From Deltaproteobacteria bacterium (GTDB taxonomy: Bacteria; Myxococcota_A; UBA9042; DTJE01), in NCBI GenBank assembly GCA_029547805.1, contig JAKPOP010000010.1, positions 145,675 to 209,674 on the forward strand: a DNA stretch of 64,000 nt, given 5' to 3'. Below are positions 20,485 to 29,052 of this stretch, piece by piece; the first letter of the stretch is position 1, and each line of letters begins with the position of its first letter. The notes under the pieces are model-generated. The model made no database searches. It saw only the letters and a program-made list of their open reading frames with translations, and was not told the DNA's origin. A program made the translations under genes and the position numbers.

Positions 20485-21459
20485 ATGAAGACGACGTTGG
20501 ACGTGCTCTTGCTGCTGGCCCTGCCCGCCTCGGGCAAGTCGGAGGTCCGCAAGTTCCTGGCGGCCCACGGCCCCGAGGAGTGCCGGTCGCTCTTCTTCCT
20601 GGGGCCGACGGTGCAACTGGACGACTACCCCTACGTCCACCTGATGCGCCGGATCGACGATGAACTGGAGCGGATGGGTCAGCCCCGAGTCTTCTTCCGG
20701 TCCTCGGAAGAGGGATTCGCGGACCCCCGGGACTGGATCACCTTGATCGAACTGCTCAACGACGACTGGGCCTCCCTGCACCGGCCCCCGGCCGACCTTC
20801 CGCCCCGATGTGCGGGGACGCTGATGGACCGGATCGAGGCCGCCTCCGATCGCGCCGGGATCGGGCCCCGTCTGGCGCGGCTGCGAACCGACCGGCGAAG
20901 GGCCCTGGAGGACGAACTGGAGACCGAGAGCCGGATGCTGCTGGAGGACCTCCAGGAGGCGATCCCCCCGTCCCTGGAGGGTCGGACCGTCGTGATCGAG
21001 TTCGCCCGGGGTGGACCCGACGGGTCCGCGATGCCACTGCCGGATCCCCTGGGCTACCGGGCCTCCCTGCAACGCCTGGCACCGGACCTCCTGGCGAAGG
21101 CGGCGGTCCTCTACATCTGGGTGACCCCCGAGGAGTCCCGGCGCAAGAACCAGGAGCGTGCGGACCCGACCCAGCCGGGTTCCATCCTCCATCACGGGGT
21201 GCCCCTGCCGGTGATGCTCGGGGAGTACGGTTGCGACGACATGGAGTGGTTGATCGGGCAGTCGGACCGCCCGGGCACCCTGCGGGTCGAGGCCCATGGG
21301 CGCACCTTCCACCTGCCCGCGGCGCGCCTGGACAACCGGGTGGACCGGACCACCTTCGTCCGGGGACCCAGGGACCAGTGGGACCCCGGGGCCGTCGAGA
21401 CCCTCCGGTCCGCGCTTCACGACGCCTTGAAGTCCCTGGCCTCGACGCCCCGGGACTGA
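20485..21459 (+). CDS. Predicted P-loop protein with altered Walker A, unknown function
   Basis: 324 residues, no signal or membrane segment. Beta-strand LDVLLLLALPASGKSEV sits at the extreme N-terminus as in P-loop kinases, but the first Gly of GxxxxGKS is Ala. Downstream are QLDDYPYVHLMRRIDDEL, an acidic helical insert (about 145-170), a TVVIEFARGG strand and AAVLYIWVTPEESRRKNQERA, whose Arg-rich helix could be a kinase lid. A function is not assignable. An AAGGAGGAGG ribosome site 4 bases before the ATG is among the strongest in the window. ATGATAGAAT just upstream (20452-20461) could be an extended -10, giving this gene its own promoter 29 bp after the membrane gene. Confidence 0.75.
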   Translation: MKTTLDVLLLLALPASGKSEVRKFLAAHGPEECRSLFFLGPTVQLDDYPYVHLMRRIDDELERMGQPRVFFRSSEEGFADPRDWITLIELLNDDWASLHRPPADLPPRCAGTLMDRIEAASDRAGIGPRLARLRTDRRRALEDELETESRMLLEDLQEAIPPSLEGRTVVIEFARGGPDGSAMPLPDPLGYRASLQRLAPDLLAKAAVLYIWVTPEESRRKNQERADPTQPGSILHHGVPLPVMLGEYGCDDMEWLIGQSDRPGTLRVEAHGRTFHLPAARLDNRVDRTTFVRGPRDQWDPGAVETLRSALHDALKSLASTPRD

Positions 21460-21499
21460 CCCCCGGCCCTCTCGGACCACCACCAGGCAGATCCCTGCG

Positions 21500-22780
21500 T
21501 CACTGCAAGGTGGACGCGACCTTCTGCAGCAGCGCCTTCCACCGGATGCAGGCGACGGTCCGGGAACCGCCACGGCAGGCCCGGGCCTTCTCCCGCCCCA
21601 GGGCCGGCATCAAGGCCCGAAGACGGGACCGGACATCCTCGAAGAAGGCCGATTCCCGGGGGATCGAGAACAGGGCCTGCAAGGCCGGTTCCCACCGGCC
21701 CTCGGCCTGGTCCCGATCCGACGAGGCGAGGGCCTCCGCCGCCCGTCGCTCCCGTTGGAGCCGGTTCTCCACCCGGACGGCCGAGGGATCCAGGGGATGG
21801 TCCTCCAGGACGATCCGGACCAGGCGCTCGGCATCGTCCAGGCGCCGCTGGTCCAGCATCCGCCGCGCCTCCTCCAGGGTCCCGGCGGCATCCCGGACGA
21901 CCTCCGGGGAGCCCGCTGCGGCTGCCTCCGGTGCGTGTCCCGCCCCGGGGGCCTCCGGTCCCGGCGTCGCCGCCTCCGGGACCGAAGAAGGGCCTCCCAT
22001 CGAAGAGGAGGAGGCCTCGGTGGACACCCCCTCCCCCATCGACTTGCGACCGGACCACCAGGCGACGCCACCGACCACCAGGGCACCGACCACCAGGGCA
22101 CCGATCCCCAGTCGCCAGGCCCGTCGAAGACGACCACGTCGACTCCGGATCGTCCCGGCCTCGGGCAGTTCCACCAGGAACTCCACGTCCCCGAACCGCA
22201 GGAGGTCCCCGTTTGCCAGTTCCCGAGCCCGGACCCGGGAGTCGTTCACGAAGACCCCGTTGGCGCTGTCCAGGTCCTCGACGATCACGGACCCGTCCAT
22301 CCGAGCCAACAGGCGGGCGTGGTTGCGACTGACCGACGGGTCCAGCAGCACCAGGGCGCAGTCGCGCCCCCGGCCGACCATCACGACGTCCTGGGAGACC
22401 TCGGTCACCTGGTCCCGTACACCGGGACTGCGGCCCACGAGCCGCACTCGCAGCGCCTCGGCCGCCGGGACCCGAGGCCCCTGCACCCGGATCCGGAACT
22501 CTCCGATCCGGAGCACCTCGCCGTCCTGAAGGAACCTCGGCTCCTGGACCCGCTCCTCCCCGATCCAGATGCCGTTGGAGGAGCCGAGGTCCTCCAGCAT
22601 CAGCCTTCCGCCGTGGACCGAGAACCGGGCGTGCCTGCGGGAGACGCTCTCGGAGGGAAGGATCAGGTCGCACTGACGGCTGCGCCCGGCCACCACGATC
22701 CCGTCGCGGATCTCCCGCTGGTCCGATACGACCCCGAGCCGATCCTCGACGATGAGCAACCAGCCCGACAGCCCGGCCAT
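21500..22780 (-). CDS. Membrane-anchored protein with two FHA domains
   Basis: 426 residues. FHA1 (about 12-95) has AGRSRQC, SVSRRHARF and SSNGIWIG. FHA2 (about 110-195) has VGRGRDC, SVSRNHARL and SANGVFVN, so both keep the phosphothreonine-binding residues. An Arg-rich stretch precedes one membrane helix (about 222-242, LGIGALVVGALVVGGVAWW). The remainder is Ala/Pro/Ser-rich then helical (AGTLEEARRMLDQRRLDDAERL), TPR-like, outside the cytoplasm. It ends with a Cys pair (ARACRGG, VACIRW). The ATG with GGGGA upstream is used; a TTG 15 bases earlier is an alternative. It starts 33 bp after the FHA-CpaF-like gene, in one operon. Confidence 0.85.
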   Translation of the reverse strand: MAGLSGWLLIVEDRLGVVSDQREIRDGIVVAGRSRQCDLILPSESVSRRHARFSVHGGRLMLEDLGSSNGIWIGEERVQEPRFLQDGEVLRIGEFRIRVQGPRVPAAEALRVRLVGRSPGVRDQVTEVSQDVVMVGRGRDCALVLLDPSVSRNHARLLARMDGSVIVEDLDSANGVFVNDSRVRARELANGDLLRFGDVEFLVELPEAGTIRSRRGRLRRAWRLGIGALVVGALVVGGVAWWSGRKSMGEGVSTEASSSSMGGPSSVPEAATPGPEAPGAGHAPEAAAAGSPEVVRDAAGTLEEARRMLDQRRLDDAERLVRIVLEDHPLDPSAVRVENRLQRERRAAEALASSDRDQAEGRWEPALQALFSIPRESAFFEDVRSRLRALMPALGREKARACRGGSRTVACIRWKALLQKVASTLQ

Positions 22781-22813
22781 GGCAGGAATCCCCAATGCCG
22801 GCGTCCCCCGGGA

Positions 22814-24553
22814 CTAGCCGGGAGTTCGCAGGCTCGCCAGGCGGCAGCCACCCGCCGGGTCCGACTCCAGACGGGCCACCTGCCGGACCATCCGGCGGGC
22901 CATCGACCGGGCCCCGTTCTCCGGGAGTCCGGGGATCGCCAACATCAGCATGGTGTCCAGGAGCGCTGCGGGAGAAGAGTCCCCGTCATCCGCCGACCAG
23001 CCCGCCAGGAGGCCGCTGCCGGCCAGGGACTGGCGGGCCAGCAGGGGCAGGTCGTCCACCTCGAGGTCGACCGCGACGACCAGGTCGGGCCGCAAGGAGG
23101 CCAGCAGCGCCGCCGCCGCAGGGCCCATGGCCGCCAGGGCCCGCCGGTCCAGCCGGATCACCCCGGATCCCGCATCGGCGCCCCCGGGCCCTCCATCCAG
23201 TACCACGACGCGGAAGTTCCCCGGCAGGGTCCCCAGAAGCGCCAGGGCGAATGCCCGCCTCTGGGCCGGCGTCCCGCCCGCGAGGGCGACCCCCTGGCGA
23301 TCCAGGACCGCCTGCCGCAGCAGGTCGGCCTCCGGCTCCGGCACCCGACCCTCCGAGACCCACTCGGACCATGCGGGGTGCCGCAGGACACACCGCTCCA
23401 ACCGGATCACCCGCCCCCCCACGGCGACCGGGGGATTGACCACCTGGAGGGAGAACCCCTCCAGCAGGGCCGCCTGCACGGATGCCTGGCCCAGGGCCTC
23501 CCGGGAGACCCCGGCCAGGTTCGCCAGCCGTTCCAGCACCCGGTCCTGTCCCCGCTGGGACGAGAAGCCCCGAACGACGCGGTCGACGCGGTCGCCCCGG
23601 CACACGAACACCTGTTCCCGGCCGATGGTCATCATCCCGTGGATGGTCTCGTCGGCCAGGAGTTCCTCGAAGGGGCCCAGGCCCAGAAACTCGTAGAGGA
23701 GGTCCTGGGTCACCTCGTAGGGGTCGACGTCCGGTCCAATCCGGCCCTCGCGCCGGAGATGATCCACCAGGCGCATCACCCCATTCGAGAGTCGCTGCCA
23801 CACCTCGTCGGTGATCTCCTGCGTGGTGGGGTCGATCCCCGCGAACACCGTCCCCGCCGCGGCCTCCGCCAGGAGTCCCAGGGCCTTCACATACCTCTCG
23901 GGGGCCGACAGGTCCTGTGCCGTCGCGGGCCGGCGGGATACCGCCGACAGCCGGCTCGGCACCGAGACCGAGACCTCCGGGGAAGGGGACGGCTTCTCGG
24001 CGGGAGGCGGGGGAGGCGGCACCGCCGAGGGGGTGGTCGGTGCGACCCGGCTCGTGACGGGCTGCTCGACGGACTCCTGGGAGGGGGGAGCCTCCACCTC
24101 CACCTCGAGGTCCAGTGGCACTGGCACGTCCGGCTGGCTCGCCTCAGGAGGCGGGGGCGGCGGCTCCACCGTCAGTGCTGGCATCGCCACCGTGGCCCGA
24201 TACTGTGCCAGATCCTCCGGCGGGGGAGGCAGGGGGGTCGGCTCGTGGACGCCCGTGGTCCCCTGGACCTCGGAGAAACGGAGGATGTAGTCCCCGATGT
24301 AGACCCGATCCTCGGGGCTCAACTGCCTGGGTCCCGTGATGCGCCGGCCGTTCACGTAGGTGCCGTTGGTGCTCTTGAGGTCCGTCAGCACCACCGATCC
24401 CCCTTCGACCTGGACCATCGCGTGGCGCTTCGAGACGTTGGGCTTCGGGAGGACAATCAGGTTGCCCTGGACCCGCCCGATCGTCACGGCGGTGACATCG
24501 AACAGGTGCTCGTGCTCCAGTCCTCCCTTCTCGGCCACGGTGACCTTCAACAT
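22814..24553 (-). CDS. FHA domain fused to a catalytically degenerate CpaF/TadA-like ATPase
   Basis: 579 residues. FHA (about 15-95): IGRVQGN, NVSKRHAMV, STNGTYVNG. A Pro-rich linker covers about 105-205. Residues 215-575 align by eye to CpaF: LLYEFLGLGPFEELLADETI matches the CpaF start, and ALLEGFSLQVVNPPVAVGG sits where ARLPDGSRVN would be. The P-loop position reads AGGTPAQRRAF (425-435) instead of GGTGSGKTT. The Walker B/Glu region LRPDLVVAVDLEV lacks GE, and the TTIHANSP box is AGWSADDGDS. All ATPase residues are lost but the fold frame is kept. Probably a cytoplasmic scaffold. It is first in an operon with the double-FHA protein. The ATG start begins directly on the FHA strand (LKVTVAE). 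Confidence 0.85.
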   Translation of the reverse strand: MLKVTVAEKGGLEHEHLFDVTAVTIGRVQGNLIVLPKPNVSKRHAMVQVEGGSVVLTDLKSTNGTYVNGRRITGPRQLSPEDRVYIGDYILRFSEVQGTTGVHEPTPLPPPPEDLAQYRATVAMPALTVEPPPPPPEASQPDVPVPLDLEVEVEAPPSQESVEQPVTSRVAPTTPSAVPPPPPPAEKPSPSPEVSVSVPSRLSAVSRRPATAQDLSAPERYVKALGLLAEAAAGTVFAGIDPTTQEITDEVWQRLSNGVMRLVDHLRREGRIGPDVDPYEVTQDLLYEFLGLGPFEELLADETIHGMMTIGREQVFVCRGDRVDRVVRGFSSQRGQDRVLERLANLAGVSREALGQASVQAALLEGFSLQVVNPPVAVGGRVIRLERCVLRHPAWSEWVSEGRVPEPEADLLRQAVLDRQGVALAGGTPAQRRAFALALLGTLPGNFRVVVLDGGPGGADAGSGVIRLDRRALAAMGPAAAALLASLRPDLVVAVDLEVDDLPLLARQSLAGSGLLAGWSADDGDSSPAALLDTMLMLAIPGLPENGARSMARRMVRQVARLESDPAGGCRLASLRTPG

Positions 24554-24585
24554 CCTGCCGTGCCCCCCTCTCCGGACGGAAACGC

Positions 24586-24614
24586 ATTCTCCCCGAGCCC
24601 TCCCGGGATGTCAA
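24586..24614 (-). promoter_or_regulatory. Promoter of the FHA operon
   Basis: Minus-strand TTGACA (24609-24614), a 17-bp spacer and GAGAAT (24586-24591) lie 32 bp before the start codon. Confidence 0.65.
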
Positions 24615-24676
24615 CGAATCCGAAGTCGTCGAGTCCCGTCGTCCTCGGGAAGAACCGGCCGATCTCGATGGTCTCG

Positions 24677-24705
24677 TTGCTCGGGAGGGGGCGTTCCGCT
24701 AGCAT
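24677..24705 (+). promoter_or_regulatory. Promoter of TPR lipoprotein
   Basis: TTGCTC (24677-24682), a 17-bp spacer and TAGCAT (24700-24705) lie 22 bp before the ATG. It is divergent from the FHA-operon promoter. Confidence 0.55.
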
Positions 24706-24727
24706 CGCGTGGGGCGAGGAACCGGTG

Positions 24728-25798
24728 ATGAAGGCATCGAGAAGGGCCTGGCTGCTCTGGATCGCGGTCCCCTGGTGGACCTCGTGCGCGCCCAGGGTCC
24801 AGCAGGTCCGGATGGACCCCATGGAGTTCGTCGCCCAGCGCACAGACGAGGGAATCGCCGTGGACCTCCTGGACCCCGAGGTCCTGTTCCGGGAAGGGAC
24901 CGAGGCCTGGGAGGCCCGTCGCCTGGAGGAGGCCGCCCGGAAGTTCGGGTGGATCGTGAAGCACTTCCCCGATACCCCCTGGGCCCGGCCGGCGCTCTAC
25001 AACCGGGCCCTCTCCCTGCTGGCGGCACGGCGCCCTGGAGAGGCGGCCGACGACCTCCAGGCGTTTCTCCAGAGATACCCCGAGGACGAGGACCTGCCGG
25101 ACGTCCTGCTGAAGGCGGGCCAGGCCCTCCAGGAATCGGGGCGATGGTCCGAGGCCGAGGCCCTCCTGCGGAGACGCCTCGGATTTCCGATGACCCTCTT
25201 CCAGGAATTCGAGGCCCGGGCCCGCCTGGCCCGGGTGCTCCGGATGCTGGGCCGGAGTTCCGAGGCCCGGGAGGAGGTCCAGCGGGTGCTGTCGCTGGCG
25301 GATCGGAACGCCACGGTGCCCACGGTCCACGGAAACGAGTTCGTGGCGATGGCGTCGTACGAGGGGGCCGAGACGTGGCACGACCTCTTCTCCCGCATCC
25401 GGTTCGTGCTGCCGACCGAACGCATGGAGAAGGACCTGGAGGACAAGGCGACCCTGTTCCTGAAGGCCCAGGCGGAGTATCTCCGGACCCTGCGCCTCGG
25501 GAACGTCTACTGGAGCGTCCAGGCGGGACTGCGGATGGGGCGCCTCTACGAGGAGTTCTACGACGATCTCCTGGGAGCCGAGATCCCCCCGGAACTGAAT
25601 CCGGAGGAGCGGGAGATCTACCTGCAGGAACTCCGACGCAAGGCCCGGCCCCTGGTGGCGAAGGCGGTGGCGACCTACGAGCGGAACCTCTCGCTGGCCC
25701 GGGCCTACGGGGCCCGGGAGGAGTGGCTGGGGGACCTCCCCCTGCGGATCGCCCGACTCCGGCGGATCCTCGAGGAGACGCCCGATTCCTCCCCCTGA
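24728..25798 (+). CDS. TPR-containing predicted lipoprotein
   Basis: 356 residues. A basic start (MKASRRAW) leads to a hydrophobic stretch ending WWTSCAPR, a lipoprotein-like signal with an atypical Trp at -3. Helical repeats follow: FREGTEAWEARRLEEAARKF, RPALYNRALSLLAARRPGEA and DVLLKAGQALQESGRWSEAE, at least four TPR-like units (about 45-200). The C-terminal half (about 215-340) has RLYEEFYDDLL and RKARPLVAKAVATYERNLSLA, helical and conserved-looking. It probably scaffolds an envelope complex. GCGAGGA precedes the ATG. It is transcribed alone and converges on the GGDEF-EAL gene after a 65-bp gap with no clear terminator. Confidence 0.8.
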   Translation: MKASRRAWLLWIAVPWWTSCAPRVQQVRMDPMEFVAQRTDEGIAVDLLDPEVLFREGTEAWEARRLEEAARKFGWIVKHFPDTPWARPALYNRALSLLAARRPGEAADDLQAFLQRYPEDEDLPDVLLKAGQALQESGRWSEAEALLRRRLGFPMTLFQEFEARARLARVLRMLGRSSEAREEVQRVLSLADRNATVPTVHGNEFVAMASYEGAETWHDLFSRIRFVLPTERMEKDLEDKATLFLKAQAEYLRTLRLGNVYWSVQAGLRMGRLYEEFYDDLLGAEIPPELNPEEREIYLQELRRKARPLVAKAVATYERNLSLARAYGAREEWLGDLPLRIARLRRILEETPDSSP

Positions 25799-25863
25799 TC
25801 CCCTGACCACGGGCAAGGGCTCCGACCGTCCCCCGCGCCGCGAATCCCGCGATGGGGGCATCC

Positions 25864-28791
25864 TCAGGATTTCTCTGGAGGTTCGACCGATTCCCGGGTC
25901 GGGCCCACCCCGCGTCGGATCAGGTCCTCGAAGGCCTCCACGGAGACGGGACGGCTGAAGAGATACCCCTGGGCGTACAGGCAGCCCAGTTCCCGGACCG
26001 CAGCCAGTTGCGCCTGGGTCTCGACCCCCTCGGCGATGGTCTCCATCTTCAGGGACTGGGCCAGCGTCACGATCGCCCGCACCAGTTCCCGGGAGGCGGT
26101 CTGGTCGATGCTGGACACGAAGGACCGATCGACCTTGATCGTCCGGATGGGAAACCGCTGGAGGTAGGACAGGGAGGAGTAGCCGGTCCCGAAGTCGTCC
26201 AGTTGCAGTCGCACCCCCATCCGATCGATCTCCTGCAGCATCCGGAGGATCTCCCCCAGGTCCTCCATGAGCAGGCTCTCGGTGATCTCGACCTTCAGGC
26301 AGCCCGGAGGCAGTCCCGACTCGGCCAGGGCCTCCCGGATGATCGCCAGGGGCTTGCCGTGGGTGAACTGTCGGGCCGAGAAGTTGACGCTGATCGTGAG
26401 GTCTCCCGCCTCGGGGAACCGCTCTCTCCAGCCGGCGGCGGTCCGGCAGGCCTCCCGGAGCACGAATTCCCCGATGGGGAGGATCAACCCGGTCTCCTCG
26501 GCCACGCGGATGAACTCCCCGGGACTCCGGGTGCCGAGTTCCGGATGCGCCCACCGAACCAGGGCCTCGGCCCCGGTGACCCGGTTCCGGGTCAGGTCCA
26601 CGATGGGCTGGAGGAAGATGACGAACTGGCCTTCGTCCACCCCGTGCCGCAGGTCCGACTCCAACTGGACCCTCCGGGAGATCTCCTGGTGCATCTCCCG
26701 GGTGAAGGCCACGATGCGGTTTCGACCACCCTCCTTGGCCCGGTACATCGCCGTGTCGGCGTCCCGGAGGACCTCCTCGGCACTCCGGTAGTCCACCGTG
26801 CTGCGGGCCAGGCCGATGCTGGCCGCCGGAATGAACTCCTGTCCCTGGATCCGGATAGGTCGGGAGAGGTGCTGCTGGATCCGCTCGGCGACCTCCTGGG
26901 CGTCCGCCGGGTCCCGGAGGTCGTTGAGCAGCACCGCGAACTCGTCGCCGCCCAGGCGGGCCACCGTGTCCCCGGCCCGGAGGCACTCGGAGATCCGCCG
27001 GGCGACCCCCTTCAGGAATTCATCGCCGGCCGAGTGGCCCAGGCTGTCGTTGATGTCCTTGAACCGATCCAGGTCCAGGAACAGCACCGCGAAGAAGTAC
27101 CAGCCGCGACGCCGGGCCACCGCGAGGCTCTGGTTCAGTCGATCCAGGAACAGGACCCGGTTCGGGAGCCCCGTCAAGGTGTCGTGGAGCGCCATCCGCT
27201 CCATCTGTTCCTGGACCTCGTGGCGCTCGGTGACGTCCACCAGGCTACCGACGGCCCGGGTCACCTCTCCCAGGGAGTCCCGCACCAGGACCACCCGGGC
27301 CTCGAACCAGAGCCATTCCCCGGACCTCCGGCGATACCGGAACTCCCCGAACCAACGCGACTGCCGTCCCCGGCAGACCTCGGCGAGGGACTCCTCCACC
27401 CGGAGGCGGTCCTCGGGGTGGGCCCAGAGCCGCCACTCCGTCACGGGGTCCCCCTGCCAGTCCGGGGACAGGTCCATCATCTCCCGCAACCGCGGGGAGA
27501 GGTAGGTGGTTCCCCGGCGAAGGTCGTGGTCCCACAGGCCCAGGTCCGCCGAGTGCAGCGCCAGGGTGTAGCGCTCCTCGCTCTCCTTGAGGGACTCCCG
27601 TTGAATGCGGAGGTCCGTGACGTCCCGGCAGCAGATCGCCACCTCCTCCTCCGTGGGAAGGACGTGCCACTCGTACCAGCCCCCCCGGGAGGGGCTGTGG
27701 ACCTCGAAGGTTCCTCCCCGCCGATCCCGGACCGCGTCCCCGACATCGCTGCCGGCACCCCCGACCCCAGAGAGGAGTTGGAAGGCCTCCCGGCCGATCC
27801 AGTCTCCCGCCCCCAGGACCTCCTCGGCCGGGTGGTTCAGGAAGGCGATCCTCCCGTCCCGGTCCACCAGGAGGAGCCCCACCGAGGCGGTCTCGAGGGC
27901 CATCTCCAGCGTCTGGCACCGCCGTTTCGCCTGGTCCAGCAGGGGTTCCTCGTCCCGAATCTCCTCCAGGTACACCAGGCGCCCCAGGACCTCGCCCCGG
28001 GGACTTCGAAGCACCCGGGAACGAACCCGGAAGCCCCGATCGCCGCGGGCGGACGACAGCAGACAGGTCCCTGTGGCCCATCCATCACCGTCCGCCGCGG
28101 CTCCCTTCAATGCAAGGTCCAGGCGTGGCAGCACCTCGGCCAGAGGCTGGCCGATCAGGCCCGTCGTCCATTCACCGGCCCGCAGCACGAGGCGCCGGGC
28201 GGTGTCGTTCATCAATCGGAGACGGGACTCCTCGTCCAGGACCAGCAGGGGGTCCGGGAAGGATTCGAACAGGGCCCGCCAGCGCCCGTTCTGGCGCGCA
28301 AGGGAACGGTTGGAGTCCCGGATCTCCGAAAGGAGGTCCCCCAGGTCGCCCACGAGGCGATCCCGGACCACCATCATGTCCGCCTGGTTGAAGAACCCGT
28401 CCAGTACCGGGCACAGGTCCAGCACCGCCGCGGGATTCTCCCGCTGACCCAGGGCGATGAGATGCCGCAGGAAGGCCCGGCGAAGGTCCTTCAGCAGCCC
28501 CAGGAACAGGCTCACGTCGCCTCCCCGGTCCCGATGGGACCGGGCGGCCTGGAGGATCGGGCCCCAGATCGGGTGTTCCGGCGAGGGGACATCCAGTTCC
28601 CTGGGGGGCCTGGGCCCCCGTTCCAGGGCCAGATACTGCCTCAGGGACCCGCAAAGGGTCCGGAGGAGGTCCCCGATCTCGACCAGTTCCCCGGAGACGA
28701 ACGGCTGCCCCGGTCCACCGGCCACCTCCTCCAGGGCCAGCACCGCCAGGGCCTCGTTCTCCTCTGTGAAGTGCCTCCAGAGATCGGTCAC
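25864..28791 (-). CDS. PAS/GGDEF/EAL bifunctional c-di-GMP regulator
   Basis: 975 residues, no membrane helices. An all-helical N-terminal region (about 1-155) of unknown sensory type is followed by three PAS-like domains (about 165-275, 290-400, 405-525; the last with a PAC tail, FRYRRRSGEWLWFEARVVLV). The GGDEF domain (about 540-700) has an intact VARLGGDEFAVLL. The EAL domain (about 710-960) has GAEALVRW, KVEITESLL, DDFGTGYSSLSYL and IAEGVET, so diguanylate cyclase and phosphodiesterase residues are both present. The GTG start has GGAGGGGGAAGG upstream; an in-frame extension lacks a ribosome site. c-di-GMP would govern motility versus attachment, apt beside pilus genes. Confidence 0.93.
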   Translation of the reverse strand: MTDLWRHFTEENEALAVLALEEVAGGPGQPFVSGELVEIGDLLRTLCGSLRQYLALERGPRPPRELDVPSPEHPIWGPILQAARSHRDRGGDVSLFLGLLKDLRRAFLRHLIALGQRENPAAVLDLCPVLDGFFNQADMMVVRDRLVGDLGDLLSEIRDSNRSLARQNGRWRALFESFPDPLLVLDEESRLRLMNDTARRLVLRAGEWTTGLIGQPLAEVLPRLDLALKGAAADGDGWATGTCLLSSARGDRGFRVRSRVLRSPRGEVLGRLVYLEEIRDEEPLLDQAKRRCQTLEMALETASVGLLLVDRDGRIAFLNHPAEEVLGAGDWIGREAFQLLSGVGGAGSDVGDAVRDRRGGTFEVHSPSRGGWYEWHVLPTEEEVAICCRDVTDLRIQRESLKESEERYTLALHSADLGLWDHDLRRGTTYLSPRLREMMDLSPDWQGDPVTEWRLWAHPEDRLRVEESLAEVCRGRQSRWFGEFRYRRRSGEWLWFEARVVLVRDSLGEVTRAVGSLVDVTERHEVQEQMERMALHDTLTGLPNRVLFLDRLNQSLAVARRRGWYFFAVLFLDLDRFKDINDSLGHSAGDEFLKGVARRISECLRAGDTVARLGGDEFAVLLNDLRDPADAQEVAERIQQHLSRPIRIQGQEFIPAASIGLARSTVDYRSAEEVLRDADTAMYRAKEGGRNRIVAFTREMHQEISRRVQLESDLRHGVDEGQFVIFLQPIVDLTRNRVTGAEALVRWAHPELGTRSPGEFIRVAEETGLILPIGEFVLREACRTAAGWRERFPEAGDLTISVNFSARQFTHGKPLAIIREALAESGLPPGCLKVEITESLLMEDLGEILRMLQEIDRMGVRLQLDDFGTGYSSLSYLQRFPIRTIKVDRSFVSSIDQTASRELVRAIVTLAQSLKMETIAEGVETQAQLAAVRELGCLYAQGYLFSRPVSVEAFEDLIRRGVGPTRESVEPPEKS

Positions 28792-28902
28792 TCGCCTTCC
28801 CCCTCCACCGTGACAGCGGGGAAGGGATCCGCCCCTCCCCTCGCGACGCGCACGGGTCCGCGCGTCTTCGCGCCTCGCTCGCGTCCCTCCGTCCGCCGTC
28901 GA

Positions 28903-28932
28903 ATCTTCCCGCGAAGACGGGACCAACGGCAA
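28903..28932 (-). promoter_or_regulatory. Possible promoter of the GGDEF-EAL gene
   Basis: Minus-strand TTGCCG (28927-28932), an 18-bp spacer and GAAGAT (28903-28908) lie about 110 bp before the GTG. The intervening G+C-rich leader shows no riboswitch I recognise. Confidence 0.3.
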
Positions 28933-29014
28933 GTTCCCTCCTCTCATTCGGCAGTCCGGGGGAAAAAGCCATGGGCAAGGGGCGGTCGCCGCGGGCTCCC
29001 GACCCGATCCGGAG

Positions 29015-29023
29015 TGCTATGCT
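29015..29023 (+). promoter_or_regulatory. Possible extended -10 of the alpha-amylase gene
   Basis: TGC followed by TATGCT, 29 bp before the ATG, with no clear -35. The same -10 hexamer is used before the AmpG-like gene. Confidence 0.35.
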
Positions 29024-29052
29024 CCGAGGTCGGGAGAGGAAGGAGATCCGCG

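Noticed and set aside
28792..29052. c-di-GMP riboswitch or small gene between the GGDEF-EAL and amylase genes
   Set aside because: No GEMM-type conserved core and no frame with a ribosome site; only two weak promoter candidates remain.
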